Source: Prescottella agglutinans | Lineage (GTDB): Bacteria; Actinomycetota; Actinomycetes; Mycobacteriales; Mycobacteriaceae | DNA length: 64,000 nucleotides | Direction of reading: 5' to 3' | Assembly: GCF_004011865.1 (NCBI RefSeq) | Contig: NZ_RKLP01000001.1 | Coordinates: 310,001 to 374,000, forward strand | Part shown: one piece after another, positions 30,410 to 40,327 of the stretch | Layout of the letters: the number at the start of each line of letters is the position of its first letter | Numbering within the stretch: position 1 is the stretch's first letter | Program-made: the position numbers and the translations under genes | Notes under the pieces: model-generated | Seen by the model: the letters and a program-made list of their open reading frames with translations, nothing else | Told to the model about the DNA's origin: nothing | The model's database searches: none

Positions 30410-31975
30410 TCAGCCGAGCAGCGCGTCGACGAATGCCTCCGGCTCGAAGGGGGCCAGGTCGTCGGCGCCCTCGCCGAGGCCGACGAGCTTGACGGGCACG
30501 CCCAGCTCGTTCTGGACCTGGAAGACGATGCCGCCCTTGGCGGTGCCGTCCAGCTTGGTGAGCGCGACGCCGGTGATGTCGACGACCTCGGCGAACACGC
30601 GTGCCTGCATGAGGCCGTTCTGTCCGACGGTGGCGTCGAGGACCAGCAGGACGTCGTCGACGACGGCCTTCTTCTCGACCACGCGCTTGACCTTGCCGAG
30701 CTCGTCCATCAGGCCGGTCTTGGTGTGCAGACGTCCGGCGGTGTCGATGACGACGACGTCGACACCGTCCTCGATGCCCTTGGCGACGGAGTCGAACGCG
30801 ATCGCGGCCGGGTCGCCGCCCTCCTTGCCGCGGACAACCTCCGCGCCCACCCGCTCGGCCCACGTCTGCAGCTGGTCGGCGGCGGCGGCACGGAACGTGT
30901 CGGCGGCACCGAGCAGGACGCGGCGGCCGTCGGCGACGAGGACGCGGGCGAGCTTGCCGGTCGTGGTGGTCTTGCCGGTGCCGTTGACGCCGACGACCAG
31001 CAGCACGGCCGGGTGGTCGCCGTGCGGCAGCGCGTGGATGGAGCGATCCATCTCGGGGTGCAGCTCGTCGATGAGGACCTCACGCAGCAGCGCGCGGGCC
31101 TCGGCCTCGGTGCGCACGCCACGCGAGGCCATCTCGGCGCGCAGGCGCTCGACGACCTTGGTGGTGGTGGCGGTGCCGAGGTCGGCGATCAGCAGCGTGT
31201 CCTCGACCTCCTCCCACGAATCCTCGTCGAGGTCGCCGCCGCCGAGCAGGCCCAGCAGGCTCTTGCCCACCGCGTTCTGCGACCGCGACAGCCGGCCACG
31301 CAGGCGATCCAGCCGGCCCGCGGTCGGTGCGATCTCCTCGATGGCCGGGGCGGGTGCCACCTCCGGCTCGGCCGGGGCGACCGGCTCTGCGACGGGTGCC
31401 GCCGGGGCGACCGGCTCCGGCTCCGCGACGGGGGCTGCGGGTTCGACGGCCGCCGGCTCCTCGACGACGGGCTCGGGTGCAGTCGTGGGCTCGACCGGGG
31501 CGACGGGCGCCTCGGGCTCGGCGACGGGCGCCTCGGGCTCGGCAACGGGTGCCGCGGTGTCGGCGACAGGCGCCGCGGTGTCGGCGACAGGCGCCTCGGG
31601 CTCCGCGACCGGCTTCGGCTCCTCGACAACCGGCTCGGGAGCGACCGCAGGCTTCGCCTCGGGAGCGGGTTCCGGCGCGACCGGAGGAACCGGGGGAACC
31701 GGCGGGGCCGGCGGGGCCGGGGGGGCCGGGGGCGTCTTGGGCGCGGCCGGGGGCACCTTGGGCGGTGCGGTGGCCGTCGGCCCCTGACTGAAGTTGAAGC
31801 CGCCACCGGCTTGGTATCCGCCCGAACGGTCCTTCGGCTTCTCGGTCAGCTCGGGCTTCTCGGGCGCCGCGGTGAGGCTGATGCGGCGGCGCCGGGCGAT
31901 GGTCAGGCCGACGACGAGCGCCACGACGAGGACGGCCAGTACGGCCGCTATTGCTATCCAGGCTCCGGTAGTCAC
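30410..31975 (-). CDS. ftsY: Signal recognition particle receptor FtsY
   Basis: 521 residues from a GTG. Order: an N-terminal membrane helix (residues 5-27), a basic patch (ARRRRISL), a long Pro/Ala/Glu/Val-rich linker (about 45-215) with repeats of the type APVADTAAPVAEPEAPV, and the NG GTPase domain (from about 220) with VGVNGTGKTTTTGKLA, AADTFRAAAADQL, DTAGRLHTKTGL and TKLDGTAKGG. FtsY receives SRP-ribosome complexes from Ffh at the membrane. The linker is a low-complexity region unlike other proteins here but usual in actinobacterial FtsY. Confidence 0.96.
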   Translation of the reverse strand: MTTGAWIAIAAVLAVLVVALVVGLTIARRRRISLTAAPEKPELTEKPKDRSGGYQAGGGFNFSQGPTATAPPKVPPAAPKTPPAPPAPPAPPVPPVPPVAPEPAPEAKPAVAPEPVVEEPKPVAEPEAPVADTAAPVADTAAPVAEPEAPVAEPEAPVAPVEPTTAPEPVVEEPAAVEPAAPVAEPEPVAPAAPVAEPVAPAEPEVAPAPAIEEIAPTAGRLDRLRGRLSRSQNAVGKSLLGLLGGGDLDEDSWEEVEDTLLIADLGTATTTKVVERLRAEMASRGVRTEAEARALLREVLIDELHPEMDRSIHALPHGDHPAVLLVVGVNGTGKTTTTGKLARVLVADGRRVLLGAADTFRAAAADQLQTWAERVGAEVVRGKEGGDPAAIAFDSVAKGIEDGVDVVVIDTAGRLHTKTGLMDELGKVKRVVEKKAVVDDVLLVLDATVGQNGLMQARVFAEVVDITGVALTKLDGTAKGGIVFQVQNELGVPVKLVGLGEGADDLAPFEPEAFVDALLG

Positions 31976-32044
31976 CCCAACATCCTGTCAGGCTGCCCGG
32001 CGCCGTGACGTCTCCGGGCAAGTCCGCCGGAACGCGTCGACGAT

Positions 32045-32088
32045 CTGCCCGCGGCACTCGGGGCTTCGATCCCCGGTGCCGCGGGCAG
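32045..32088 (-). terminator. Terminator after the glutathione peroxidase gene
   Basis: An 18-base-pair stem (32045-32063 with 32071-32088, one bulged base) with a loop of seven bases, nine bases after the stop codon at 32097. A strong factor-independent type of hairpin. Confidence 0.85.
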
Positions 32089-32096
32089 TCTCGGTA

Positions 32097-32630
32097 CTAC
32101 AGCAGTTCGGCGATCTCCTCGGCGATCTGCTCGGGGGTGACGGTCGGTTCGAAGCGGCGAACGACCTCGCCGTCACGGTCGACGAGGAACTTCGTGAAGT
32201 TCCACTTCACCTCGTCGGTGCCGATCGCCTCGGGGCGGGTCTTGCTGACGTGCTCGAAGAGGAAGCCGTGATCGGGGCCGAAGTCGCCGGGGGCGGCCGC
32301 ACGCAGGTACTGGAACAGCGGGTGGGCACCCTCGCCGTTGACCTCGAGCTTGGCGTACACCGGGAAGGTGACGTTGTAGTTGACGCTGCAGAACTGCTGG
32401 ATCTCGGCGTCGTCGCCGGGTTCCTGGTCGCCGAACTGGTTGCACGGGAAGCCGACGATCTGCAGGCCCTTGTCCTGGTTGGCGCGGTGCAGCGCCTCGA
32501 GGCCCTCGTACTGCGGCGTGAGTCCGCACTTGCTCGCCACGTTGACGATCAGCAGCAGCTTGCCCTTGTGGGCGCTCAGGTCCTCGGTGGCCCCATCGGC
32601 GGTCTGGACGGGGAAGTTGTGGGCGTTCAT
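32097..32630 (-). CDS. Glutathione peroxidase family protein (thiol peroxidase)
   Basis: 177 residues from an ATG at 32630 with GGGAGAACC upstream. The family motif VNVASKCGLTPQYEGLEAL near residue 32 carries the peroxidatic Cys (the position of selenocysteine in animal enzymes), with IVGFPCNQFGDQEPG (second Cys, Gln) and VKWNFTKFLVDRDGEVV (Trp and Asn of the tetrad). In bacteria without glutathione these enzymes reduce peroxides with thioredoxin, as is likely here. The gene lies between smc and ftsY, an insertion relative to the M. tuberculosis order as I recall it. Confidence 0.92.
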   Translation of the reverse strand: MNAHNFPVQTADGATEDLSAHKGKLLLIVNVASKCGLTPQYEGLEALHRANQDKGLQIVGFPCNQFGDQEPGDDAEIQQFCSVNYNVTFPVYAKLEVNGEGAHPLFQYLRAAAPGDFGPDHGFLFEHVSKTRPEAIGTDEVKWNFTKFLVDRDGEVVRRFEPTVTPEQIAEEIAELL

Positions 32631-32695
32631 CGGTTCTCCCATGTAGTTCGGGTGGGGTCGTGCGGGGTGCACGCACGTGGGTGACGGTGCCGGGG

Positions 32696-35600
32696 TCAGC
32701 CGGCGACCAGGTCCTGACCGCGCAGGCGCTGCGAGATGACGGTGGTGATGCCGTCACCGCGCATGCTGACGCCGTAGAGCGCGTCGGCGACCTCCATCGT
32801 CGGCTTCTGGTGGGTGATCACAATCAGCTGCGACTTCTCCCGCAACTGCTCGAACAGCCCGATCAGGCGCCGCAGGTTGGTGTCGTCGAGCGCGGCCTCC
32901 ACCTCGTCCATGACGTAGAACGGCGACGGCCGGGCCCGGAAGATCGCGACCAGCATCGCGACCGCGGTCAGCGACTTCTCGCCGCCGGACAGCAGCGACA
33001 GCCGCTTGACCTTCTTGCCGGGCGGCCGAGCCTCGACGTCGATGCCGGTGGCGAGCATGTCCGACGGGTCGGTGAGGACCAACCGGCCCTCGCCGCCGGG
33101 GAACAGCGTCGCGAACACCTCTACGAACTCCCGCTCGACGTCGGCGTAGGCCTCGGTGAACAGCTGCAGGATACGGGCGTCGACGTCGGCGACCACGCCG
33201 AGCAGGTCCTTGCGCGCGTTCTTGACGTCCTCGAGCTGGGTGGACAGGAAGTTGTACCGCTCCTCGAGGGCGGCGAACTCCTCGAGGGCGAGCGGGTTGA
33301 CCTTGCCGAGCGTCGCGAGGTCCTTCTCGGCGCGCTTGGCCCGTCGTTCCTGCGTCGCCCGGTCGTACGGCTGCGGCGTGGGCGCCACCACCTGCTCCCC
33401 GCGCTCGCGGGCCTGCTCGTACTCGGCGATCTCCAACTCGGACGGCGGCAGCGGGACGTCCGGGCCGTATTCGGCGATCAGGTCGTCGGGGGCCATCGCG
33501 TGCTGCTCGAGGATCGTGTCCTCGAGTTGCTCGATCCGCAGCGCGGCCTGCGCGCGCGCCACCTCGTCGCGATGCACGGCATCGGTGAGCGCGGACATCT
33601 GCGCGGTGAGCTGCCGGACGTGCTCCTTGAGCGTCTCGACCTGCTCGGCGTGCGTCGCCCGCAGCCGGGTCAGCTCGTCCCGGTGCGCCGCGGCCGCCGC
33701 GACGACGTGCCCGAGTCGCGCGGCCACCCGTTCGCCGGCCTCGGCCACCGCGGCCGCGACCGCCGCCGCCTCCTGTCGTGCCCGCAGCGCCCGTTCCGCG
33801 CGGACCCGCGCCTCACGTTCGGCCTGCGCCGCCCGGCGCAGCGAATCCGCCTTGCCGCGAACGGATTCCGCGCGTTCCTCGGCCGTCCTCAGGGCGAGCC
33901 GGGCCTCGACCTCGACGGCCCGAACCTCCGCGAGCGCCGCGGCCGCCATCTCCCGCTCGACGTCGGTGGTGTCACCGGCCGCGGTCGAGTGGTCGCCGCC
34001 GGCGGGCTCCACCAGGCCTTCCTCGGCCCGCCGCAGCCGCTCCTCGAGTTCGGCGAGCGACGCCAGGGTCTCCCCGCGACCGGCCTCCGCCTTCGTCCGC
34101 TGCCCGACCAGGCGCTCGGCCTCGGCCCGCGCCGTGCGCACCACCTGCCCCAGCCGACCGAGTTGCTCGTACACCGCCGACAGGGTCGCGTCGGATTCGT
34201 GGAGTGCCGCGAGGGTCTGCTCGGCCACCTCCGCGCGGTCGCCCTGCTCGGCGACGGCACCCGCCAGCGCCGCCGACAGTTCCTGCGCGCGCCGTTCGGC
34301 GTCCGCGAGCGCGGACACCGACGTGTCGATCGCGGCCTGCACCTCGAGGGTGCTGGGGCGGCGGTCGGATCCGCCGGTGATCCAGCCGGGTCCGACGAGG
34401 TCGCCGGCGCGGGTGACGGCCCGGGCCGCGGGCACCTTCCGGACCAGGGCGACGCCCGCGGAGACCGCGTCGACCACCGCGACGCCGCCGAGGAGCGCCG
34501 TGATTCCGGCGCGCACGTCGTCGGGGACCTCGACCACGTCGACCAGCCAGCGCGCACCGTCGGGAAGCGCCGGGCGCGTGGCCGGTGTCGGCATTTCGAC
34601 GGGGAAGAGGATCGAGGCGCGGCCACCGTCCGCGTCCTCGAGCGCCTGCACGGCGGCCTCCGCGGCCGCGGCGGACTCCGCGGCGATCGCGTCGGCGGCG
34701 GGGCCGAGGACGGCCGCGACGGCGGCCTCGAAGCCCGGCTGGACGTGCAGCGACGCGGTCACCGCACCCGTGAGACCACGGTCGCCGTGGTGTTCGAGCA
34801 GCCACGCACCGCCGTCCTTGCGTTCGAGCCCGATCGAGAGTGCGTCGATGCGGGCCTTCAGCGATGCGACCTCCTGACCGGCGGCACGCTCGTCGGCCTG
34901 CAGTTCGGCGACTCGCGCGGTGACGAGATCCAGTGCCGCGACGGCGCGTTCGTGCTGCCCGTCGAGCCCGACCTCGCCGGCGTCGAGGTCGTCGACCGTG
35001 GCCTCGACGGCCTCGAATTCCGCCTGCGCCGCGTCGCCGCGCTGCCGGGCCTCGTCGATCGCGACGTCCAGGCGCGCCACCTCGGCGTCCACGGATTCGG
35101 CGCGGGTCCGCAGGGTATCGACCTGCCCGGCGAGCCGGGCCAGCCCCTCCCGCCGGTCCGCGACCGCGCGGACCGCGGCCAGATGCGCGCGCTCGGCCTC
35201 CGCCGCGGCCTCCTCCCGGTCGGCAAGCTGTTCGCGCGCGGCCTCGAGCGTCGCGCGGGCCACCTCGACGGCCGCGACGAGTTCGGCCTCCTCCTGCGCA
35301 ATCCGCTCGGCCCGGGCCTCCATCTCGTCCGGGTCCTGGCCCCGTCCGGCGGCCGGCTCCGCCTCGAGGTGCCGCGCGCGTTCCTGCGCGATGCGGATGG
35401 TCGCGCTCACCCGTTCGGCGAGCGCCGACAGCTGGAACCACGTCTGCCCCGCGGCCTCGGCCTGCGGCGCGAGCCGGGCCAGCGCCTGCTCGTGCCCGCC
35501 GAGTTCGCCGGTGGCCGCGTCGAGCGCGGACTGGACCGTGTCCTGTTGTTCCCGCGCGAGCTTCTCGTCGTGTGTCTGGTTCGCGAGTTCGGCCCGGCGG

Positions 35601-36307
35601 GCGACGAGGTCGTCGGCCGCCAGACGCAGCCGCGCGTCCCGCAGGTCCGCCTGCACGGTCTGGGCTCGACGGGCCACCTCGGCCTGGCGCCCGAGCGGCT
35701 TGAGCTGGCGGCGCAGTTCGGCGGTGAGGTCGGTGAGCCGGGCGAGGTTGGCCTGCATCGCGTCCAGCTTGCGGACGGCCTTCTCCTTGCGCCTGCGGTG
35801 CTTGAGGACGCCGGCGGCCTCCTCGATGAACGCGCGCCGCTCCTCGGGACGCGATTCGAGGATCGCCGCGAGCTGCCCCTGCCCGACGATGACGTGCATC
35901 TCGCGGCCGATGCCGGAGTCGCTGAGCAGCTCCTGCACGTCCATCAGCCGGCACGAGTTGCCGTTGATCTCGTACTCGCCGGCGCCGTCGCGGAACATGC
36001 GCCGGGTGATCGACACCTCGGAGTATTCGATCGGCAGCGCACCGTCGGAGTTGTCGATCGTGAGCGTGACCTCGGCGCGGCCGAGCGGTGCCCGCCCCGC
36101 GGTGCCGGCGAAGATCACGTCCTGCATCTTGCCGCCGCGCAGCGCCTTGGCGCCCTGCTCCCCCATCACCCAGGTGAGCGCATCGACGACATTCGACTTG
36201 CCCGACCCGTTCGGGCCGACGACGCAGGTGATCCCGGGTTCGAACCGCAGAGTCGTCGCGGACGCGAAGGATTTGAAGCCCTTCAACGTCAGACTCTTCA
36301 GGTGCAT
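32696..36307 (-). CDS. smc: Chromosome segregation ATPase SMC
   Basis: 1203 residues, near the usual length of bacterial SMC. The N-terminal ATPase half has GPNGSGKSN (31-39) and QLAAILES with the Q loop, followed by a long coiled coil rich in Arg, Glu and Ala, a hinge domain around 510-650 ([20 protein letters not shown] at its start), a second coiled coil, and the C-terminal half with [17 protein letters not shown] (signature) and [14 protein letters not shown] (Walker B). The dimer forms a ring that compacts and separates chromosomes with ScpA and ScpB, which are not in this window. It ends 65 bases before the peroxidase gene. Confidence 0.97.
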   Translation of the reverse strand: MHLKSLTLKGFKSFASATTLRFEPGITCVVGPNGSGKSNVVDALTWVMGEQGAKALRGGKMQDVIFAGTAGRAPLGRAEVTLTIDNSDGALPIEYSEVSITRRMFRDGAGEYEINGNSCRLMDVQELLSDSGIGREMHVIVGQGQLAAILESRPEERRAFIEEAAGVLKHRRRKEKAVRKLDAMQANLARLTDLTAELRRQLKPLGRQAEVARRAQTVQADLRDARLRLAADDLVARRAELANQTHDEKLAREQQDTVQSALDAATGELGGHEQALARLAPQAEAAGQTWFQLSALAERVSATIRIAQERARHLEAEPAAGRGQDPDEMEARAERIAQEEAELVAAVEVARATLEAAREQLADREEAAAEAERAHLAAVRAVADRREGLARLAGQVDTLRTRAESVDAEVARLDVAIDEARQRGDAAQAEFEAVEATVDDLDAGEVGLDGQHERAVAALDLVTARVAELQADERAAGQEVASLKARIDALSIGLERKDGGAWLLEHHGDRGLTGAVTASLHVQPGFEAAVAAVLGPAADAIAAESAAAAEAAVQALEDADGGRASILFPVEMPTPATRPALPDGARWLVDVVEVPDDVRAGITALLGGVAVVDAVSAGVALVRKVPAARAVTRAGDLVGPGWITGGSDRRPSTLEVQAAIDTSVSALADAERRAQELSAALAGAVAEQGDRAEVAEQTLAALHESDATLSAVYEQLGRLGQVVRTARAEAERLVGQRTKAEAGRGETLASLAELEERLRRAEEGLVEPAGGDHSTAAGDTTDVEREMAAAALAEVRAVEVEARLALRTAEERAESVRGKADSLRRAAQAEREARVRAERALRARQEAAAVAAAVAEAGERVAARLGHVVAAAAAHRDELTRLRATHAEQVETLKEHVRQLTAQMSALTDAVHRDEVARAQAALRIEQLEDTILEQHAMAPDDLIAEYGPDVPLPPSELEIAEYEQARERGEQVVAPTPQPYDRATQERRAKRAEKDLATLGKVNPLALEEFAALEERYNFLSTQLEDVKNARKDLLGVVADVDARILQLFTEAYADVEREFVEVFATLFPGGEGRLVLTDPSDMLATGIDVEARPPGKKVKRLSLLSGGEKSLTAVAMLVAIFRARPSPFYVMDEVEAALDDTNLRRLIGLFEQLREKSQLIVITHQKPTMEVADALYGVSMRGDGITTVISQRLRGQDLVAG

Positions 36308-36329
36308 GACGGAGGACTCTACCGGCGGA

Positions 36330-36626
36330 TCAGCGCTCGACGAATCCGGAAAGGCCCCCGCGTGCCGAACCGAAGTGCTCGACGACGAGGGTGACGCTGC
36401 CGGGCGTCTGCCCTGATCGCAGCATCCCCAGGAGCCGTTCCAGCGCGTCCCGCGACCCCTCGGCGATCACGAGCACGCGCCCGTCGGCGTGGTTGGTGGC
36501 GTGGCCGGCCAGCCCCAGCTCGAGGGCCCGCGCCCGCGTCCACCATCGGAAGCCGACGCCCTGGACGTAGCCGTGGACCCAGGCGGTGAGGCGTTCGGTC
36601 GCATCGGAGTCGCGCATGGCTGCCAT
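36330..36626 (-). CDS. acyP: Acylphosphatase
   Basis: 98 residues. The ATG at 36626 shares one base with the stop of the upstream gene (TAATG); a second ATG at 36617 would give 95 residues. The active-site loop [13 protein letters not shown] holds the catalytic Arg that binds the phosphate, and [10 protein letters not shown] holds the catalytic Asn. It hydrolyses acyl phosphates such as carbamoyl phosphate. It is placed directly before smc, as in mycobacteria. Confidence 0.9.
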   Translation of the reverse strand: MAAMRDSDATERLTAWVHGYVQGVGFRWWTRARALELGLAGHATNHADGRVLVIAEGSRDALERLLGMLRSGQTPGSVTLVVEHFGSARGGLSGFVER

Positions 36627-37558
36627 TATCGGACGGGCGGGGTCAGCTCGCGGACGGTGCCGTCGAACCCGGTCGCGTACAGCGCGCGCCCGTCCCAACC
36701 CGGACCCGATCCGAACTTCACCGCGGAAGTGAGCGTCAGACCCGACGCGATCACGCACGCGGCACCGGTGTCGGGCTGCACCCGCAGCACCTTGCCCCCG
36801 ACGTTGTATGCCAGATAGACGGCGCCGTCGGGTCCGACGGTGAGGTCGTCGGCGACGTCGAGCGGCCCGATGCCCGGCAGCGGGATCGTCCGCACCGGAC
36901 CGTCGAGATCCGACGCGGCGAGGATCTTCAGTTCGGGCACCGGATCGAACGAGATGGTGAGGAACACCCGTTCGCCGGCGGTGGCGATGCCGTTGACGGT
37001 GCCCAGGTCGGCGCGCACCTGTTCGGCCGAGCCGGGGCGGTCGATCGGAATCCGGGTGAGCCCGGGCGCCCCGAGGTTGCGGGTGGTGAGCAGGTCCCCG
37101 GAAGCGAGTCGGGCCAGCCCGTTGGGCATCACCAGACCCGACGCGACGGTCCTCCGTTCGCGGGTACGCAGACTCACGGCGTCCACGGTGCCGTCCGGGA
37201 TCCCGAACAGGCCGGAGAGCGTGGTGTTCCCGGTGGTGAAGTAGGCGTCGTCACCAGTGACGACGAGGCCGCCGGGGCCGGTCACACGCTCGACGAGGGT
37301 GCCGCGCGCCCCCGACGCGTCGAGGGTGCGAATCGCACCGGGCGCGACGAGCGACGAGTCCGACAGCAGCATCTCGCCGCGGCCGTCGAACGCGAGGTTC
37401 TCGAGCATCCCGTATCCGGATGCGACGGTGCGGACGTTCCACTGCGGGCAGGTGCTCGCGGCGCTCGACATCTCGGCCGTCGCCGGCCCGGCCGACACCA
37501 ACCCGGCCACCGCGACGCACGCGAGCGCGATTCCCCCGATTCGTCCCGTCCGCCGCAT
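36626..37558 (-). CDS. Secreted beta-propeller protein (SMP-30/gluconolactonase-like fold)
   Basis: 310 residues from the ATG at 37558; a GTG two codons earlier (37564) is closer to the AGGG ribosome site and is equally possible. A signal peptide is visible (basic RRTGRIGG, hydrophobic ALACVAVAGLVSA, cleavage after PATA). The mature part has repeating blade-like motifs (NLAFDGRGEMLLSD, VMPNGLARLASGDLL, ADDLTVGPDGAVYLAYN, VKFGSGPGWDGRALYATG), as in six-bladed propellers of the SMP-30/ScyD type. It is secreted or cell-wall located; enzymatic role uncertain. Its stop overlaps the acylphosphatase start. It is divergent from the broken CPBP gene. Confidence 0.8.
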   Translation of the reverse strand: MRRTGRIGGIALACVAVAGLVSAGPATAEMSSAASTCPQWNVRTVASGYGMLENLAFDGRGEMLLSDSSLVAPGAIRTLDASGARGTLVERVTGPGGLVVTGDDAYFTTGNTTLSGLFGIPDGTVDAVSLRTRERRTVASGLVMPNGLARLASGDLLTTRNLGAPGLTRIPIDRPGSAEQVRADLGTVNGIATAGERVFLTISFDPVPELKILAASDLDGPVRTIPLPGIGPLDVADDLTVGPDGAVYLAYNVGGKVLRVQPDTGAACVIASGLTLTSAVKFGSGPGWDGRALYATGFDGTVRELTPPVR

Positions 37559-37565
37559 ACGCACG

Positions 37566-38398
37566 ATGCCCTCCCCTTCCCCAACCGACCCGCCGGGTAC
37601 GGGATTCTTCCAAACACCCGCCCCCGTCACCTCGTATTTCGTTCTCGCCTACGGCATGACGTGGGCGATCTGGTCCCAGTTCGTGCTGTCCCAGGAGGGC
37701 AGCCGCTGGTTCCCGTTCCACGCCATCTACGACTTCTGGGTGTCGATCGGTCTGGGTACGTTCGCACCGGCCGTCGCAGCCGTCCTCATGATCTGCATCC
37801 GGGAGGGCGACGCCGGATTCATCGCTTTTGCGAAGCGAATCGTGTTGTGGCGGGTCGGTTTCGGGTGGTGGGCGGCCCGCTCGGCGAGGAACTCGGGTGG
37901 CGCGGGTTCACGCTCCCCCGACTGCAGCAGCGCTTCCATCCGGTCGTCGCGACACTGGTTCTCGGGCTGCTGTGGGTCGGCTGGCACGCCCCGATCTGGT
38001 TCAGCAACAACTGGACCACGCTGTCGGTGCAGAACGTGCTCTTCTACACCGTCTTCATGCTGGCGGCGTCGTTCCAGTACACGTGGATCTACAACAACAC
38101 GCGCGGCAGCATCCTGATCGCCGTGATCGTCCACGCGTCGATGGACGCCTTCCCGAACATGGTGCTGTTCAAGATGTTCCCCGCACTCGCCGAGCAGACA
38201 TCGTTCGGCGTCAACCGGCTGTACGTCGCCCTCGCCGTCGGCCTCGGCCTGGCCGCGATCGCGCTCATCGCCGCGACGAAGGGCCGCCTCGGGCTGCCCG
38301 CCGGGGCGACACCGCCGGGCGCTCCGGTCACGGGGCGGAAGGCGGAGTCGTCCGCGACACCGGTCGCGGACGACTCCGAACGACCTAGTCCCGCTTGA
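37566..38398 (+). pseudogene. CPBP family intramembrane protease gene, broken by internal deletion and frame change
   Basis: Two frames share one protein. From the ATG at 37566 the first frame gives a start with two membrane helices (SYFVLAYGMTWAIWSQFVLS; GLGTFAPAVAAVLMICIREG) up to LWRVGFGWW at about 37868. The second frame then continues with GGPLGEELGWRGFTLPRLQ, WVGWHAPIWF and VIVHASMDAF to 38398: the EExxxR and two His motifs of CAAX-protease (CPBP) enzymes. In intact members these parts are separated by several dozen residues, so a deletion that is not a multiple of three seems to have joined them. A sequencing error alone would not explain the missing segment. The 3' end overlaps the osmC stop by 14 bases. 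Confidence 0.7.
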
Positions 38399-38825
38399 TC
38401 GACAGAGTCACCTTGGTGCCGGCCTTGAGGGTGCGTCCGACGGTGCACACCTTGTCGACCGAACGCTCGACGAGCGCGATCAGGCGGTCCTGGGCCTCGG
38501 CGTCGAGTTCGCTGAGGTCGAGTTCGAGCACCTCGTCGAGCTGCGGGTACACCTCGTTCTCGCGGTCGGCGGCACCCGAGACGCGGATGGTGGCGTCGTA
38601 GTCGTCGCCCAGCCGGCGCGACAGCGGGAAGTCCGAACTCATGCCCGAGCACGCGGCGAGCGCGATCTTGAGGAGTTCGCCGGGAGTGAAGACGCCCTCC
38701 ACCGATTCCGACCCGATGCGCACCTCGGCGCCGCGGGAGCTACGGCCGGTGTAGAGGCGGGTGCCGGTGCGCTCGACCCACAGTTCGGTCGGTGCGGGAG
38801 CGGATTGTGGGGTCTGTTCAGCCAT
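38385..38825 (-). CDS. OsmC/Ohr family peroxiredoxin-like protein
   Basis: 146 residues from an ATG at 38825 that lies within the end of the AGCS gene (8-base overlap). The two family cysteines are visible: LLKIALAACSGM near residue 60 and VDKVCTVGRTLKAG near 127; the catalytic Arg of Ohr enzymes is not clear. Members reduce organic hydroperoxides using lipoylated or other thiols. In M. tuberculosis the homologous gene (as I recall, Rv2923c) is between acyP and mutM; here it is separated from mutM by a large insertion. Confidence 0.88.
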   Translation of the reverse strand: MAEQTPQSAPAPTELWVERTGTRLYTGRSSRGAEVRIGSESVEGVFTPGELLKIALAACSGMSSDFPLSRRLGDDYDATIRVSGAADRENEVYPQLDEVLELDLSELDAEAQDRLIALVERSVDKVCTVGRTLKAGTKVTLSIKRD

Positions 38826-40269
38826 GAGTGGAGATCCTGCCATCCGCCCCCGGTTCGGTCGCACGCTCCCACACCTGGATGCCCTCGATCTCGGGCAGTT
38901 CCTCGCGATGGAAGGTGGGGTCCAGTCCCGCCGCGCGCTGTCGGCTGTAGTGGCGGAACAGCAGGAACGCGACGCCCGACAACGGCAGCAGCGCCACGAG
39001 GTTCACCGTCGCCATCACACCCATCACGAGGTCGGCCAGCGCCCACACCAGCGGCACCGACCCGATCGCACCGGCGAACACGCACACCACCACCAGGGCG
39101 CGGAAGCCGGTGCGCACCCGCTTGGACTCGGTGAGGAACTCGATGTTGGTCTCGCCGTAGTAGTAGTTGCCGATCACCGACGTGAAGGCCAGGAAGAAGA
39201 TCGCGAACGTCAGGAAGTGGACCGTCCACCCGCCGAGTTGCGCGCTGAGCGCGTTCTGCGTGAGCGAGGCGCCGGCCTTGGTGCCGTACTCCGGGTTCGA
39301 CAGCAGGATGATGAACGCCGTCGCCGAGCACACCAGCAGCGTGTCGAAGTAGACGCCGAGGCTCTGCACCAGCCCCTGCTTCACGGGATGCGAAACGGCG
39401 GCCGTCGCACCGGCGTTGGGGGCCGAGCCCATGCCGGCCTCGTTCGAGAACAGGCCGCGCCGGATGCCGTTCATGAACGCCGCCGCGAAGCCGCCGCTCA
39501 CCACCTCCCGGACGCCGAAGGCGTTCTCGACGATCAGCTTGACCATGCCCGGCACCTCGGTGATGTTGAGCAGCACGACCAGCAGCGCGAGCACCAGGTA
39601 GGCGCCGGCGACCACCGGCACCACGACCTGGGAGACCGCCGAGATCCGGCGGACGCCACCGAAGATCACCGCGGCCGTCAGGCCCGCGACGACGACTCCC
39701 ACCGCGATGGCCACACCGCGGCCGTCCGTGTCGAGGGAGGTCGACACGGCGTCGACGATCGAGTTGGTCTGGACCGCGTTGAACACGAACCCGTACGTCA
39801 CCGTGATCACGACCGCGAAGATCACGCCCATCCAGCGGCGGCGGAGCCCGTGCAGCATGTAGTAGGCCGGACCGCCGCGGAACCCGCCGTCCTTGTCGCG
39901 GATCTTGTACACCTGGGCCAGCGTGGACTCGACGAACGCGGTGGCCGCGCCGACGATCGCCATGGCCCACATCCAGAAGACCGCGCCCGGGCCGCCGACG
40001 CTGATCGCGATCGCGACACCGGCGATGTTGCCCGTCCCCACCCGCGACGCCGCGGAGATCGAGAACGCGCGGAAGGCCGAGATGCCCTTGGTGCCGTCGG
40101 GTAGCTGCTCGGCGGGCTCGGTGACCGACCGCAGCATGTCCGGCAGCAGTCGCAGCTGCACGAACCGGGAGCGCACCGTGAAGTACAGGCCGAGGCCGAC
40201 GAGCAGCGCGATGACGCCGTACCAGTAGATGTCGTTGACGTCGGTGACCAGATCCACGAGCGAGTCCAC
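38818..40269 (-). CDS. Alanine/glycine:cation symporter (AGCS family)
   Basis: 483 residues with about 11 membrane helices. Typical AGCS elements are seen: SRVGTGNIAGVAIAIS near residue 75, FVESTLAQVYKI, GGFRGGPAYYMLHG near 130, and LFSNEAGMGSAPNAGATA (GMGSAP motif) near 270, with FFLAFTSVIGNYYYGE later. It imports alanine or glycine with Na+ or H+. It precedes osmC with an overlap and follows the kdpE gene end with 58 bases between, on the same strand. Not part of kdp function. Confidence 0.93.
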   Translation of the reverse strand: MDSLVDLVTDVNDIYWYGVIALLVGLGLYFTVRSRFVQLRLLPDMLRSVTEPAEQLPDGTKGISAFRAFSISAASRVGTGNIAGVAIAISVGGPGAVFWMWAMAIVGAATAFVESTLAQVYKIRDKDGGFRGGPAYYMLHGLRRRWMGVIFAVVITVTYGFVFNAVQTNSIVDAVSTSLDTDGRGVAIAVGVVVAGLTAAVIFGGVRRISAVSQVVVPVVAGAYLVLALLVVLLNITEVPGMVKLIVENAFGVREVVSGGFAAAFMNGIRRGLFSNEAGMGSAPNAGATAAVSHPVKQGLVQSLGVYFDTLLVCSATAFIILLSNPEYGTKAGASLTQNALSAQLGGWTVHFLTFAIFFLAFTSVIGNYYYGETNIEFLTESKRVRTGFRALVVVCVFAGAIGSVPLVWALADLVMGVMATVNLVALLPLSGVAFLLFRHYSRQRAAGLDPTFHREELPEIEGIQVWERATEPGADGRISTHG

Positions 40270-40327
40270 ACCAGGGACTATGCGGGACGTCGGTCCCGGG
40301 CGCCAGTCCGAAACCGACCGTCAGTTG

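Noticed and set aside
32660-36394. A 1244-residue plus-strand open frame opposite smc
   Set aside because: Same effect; composition is Arg/Leu/Gly-rich and no motif is present.
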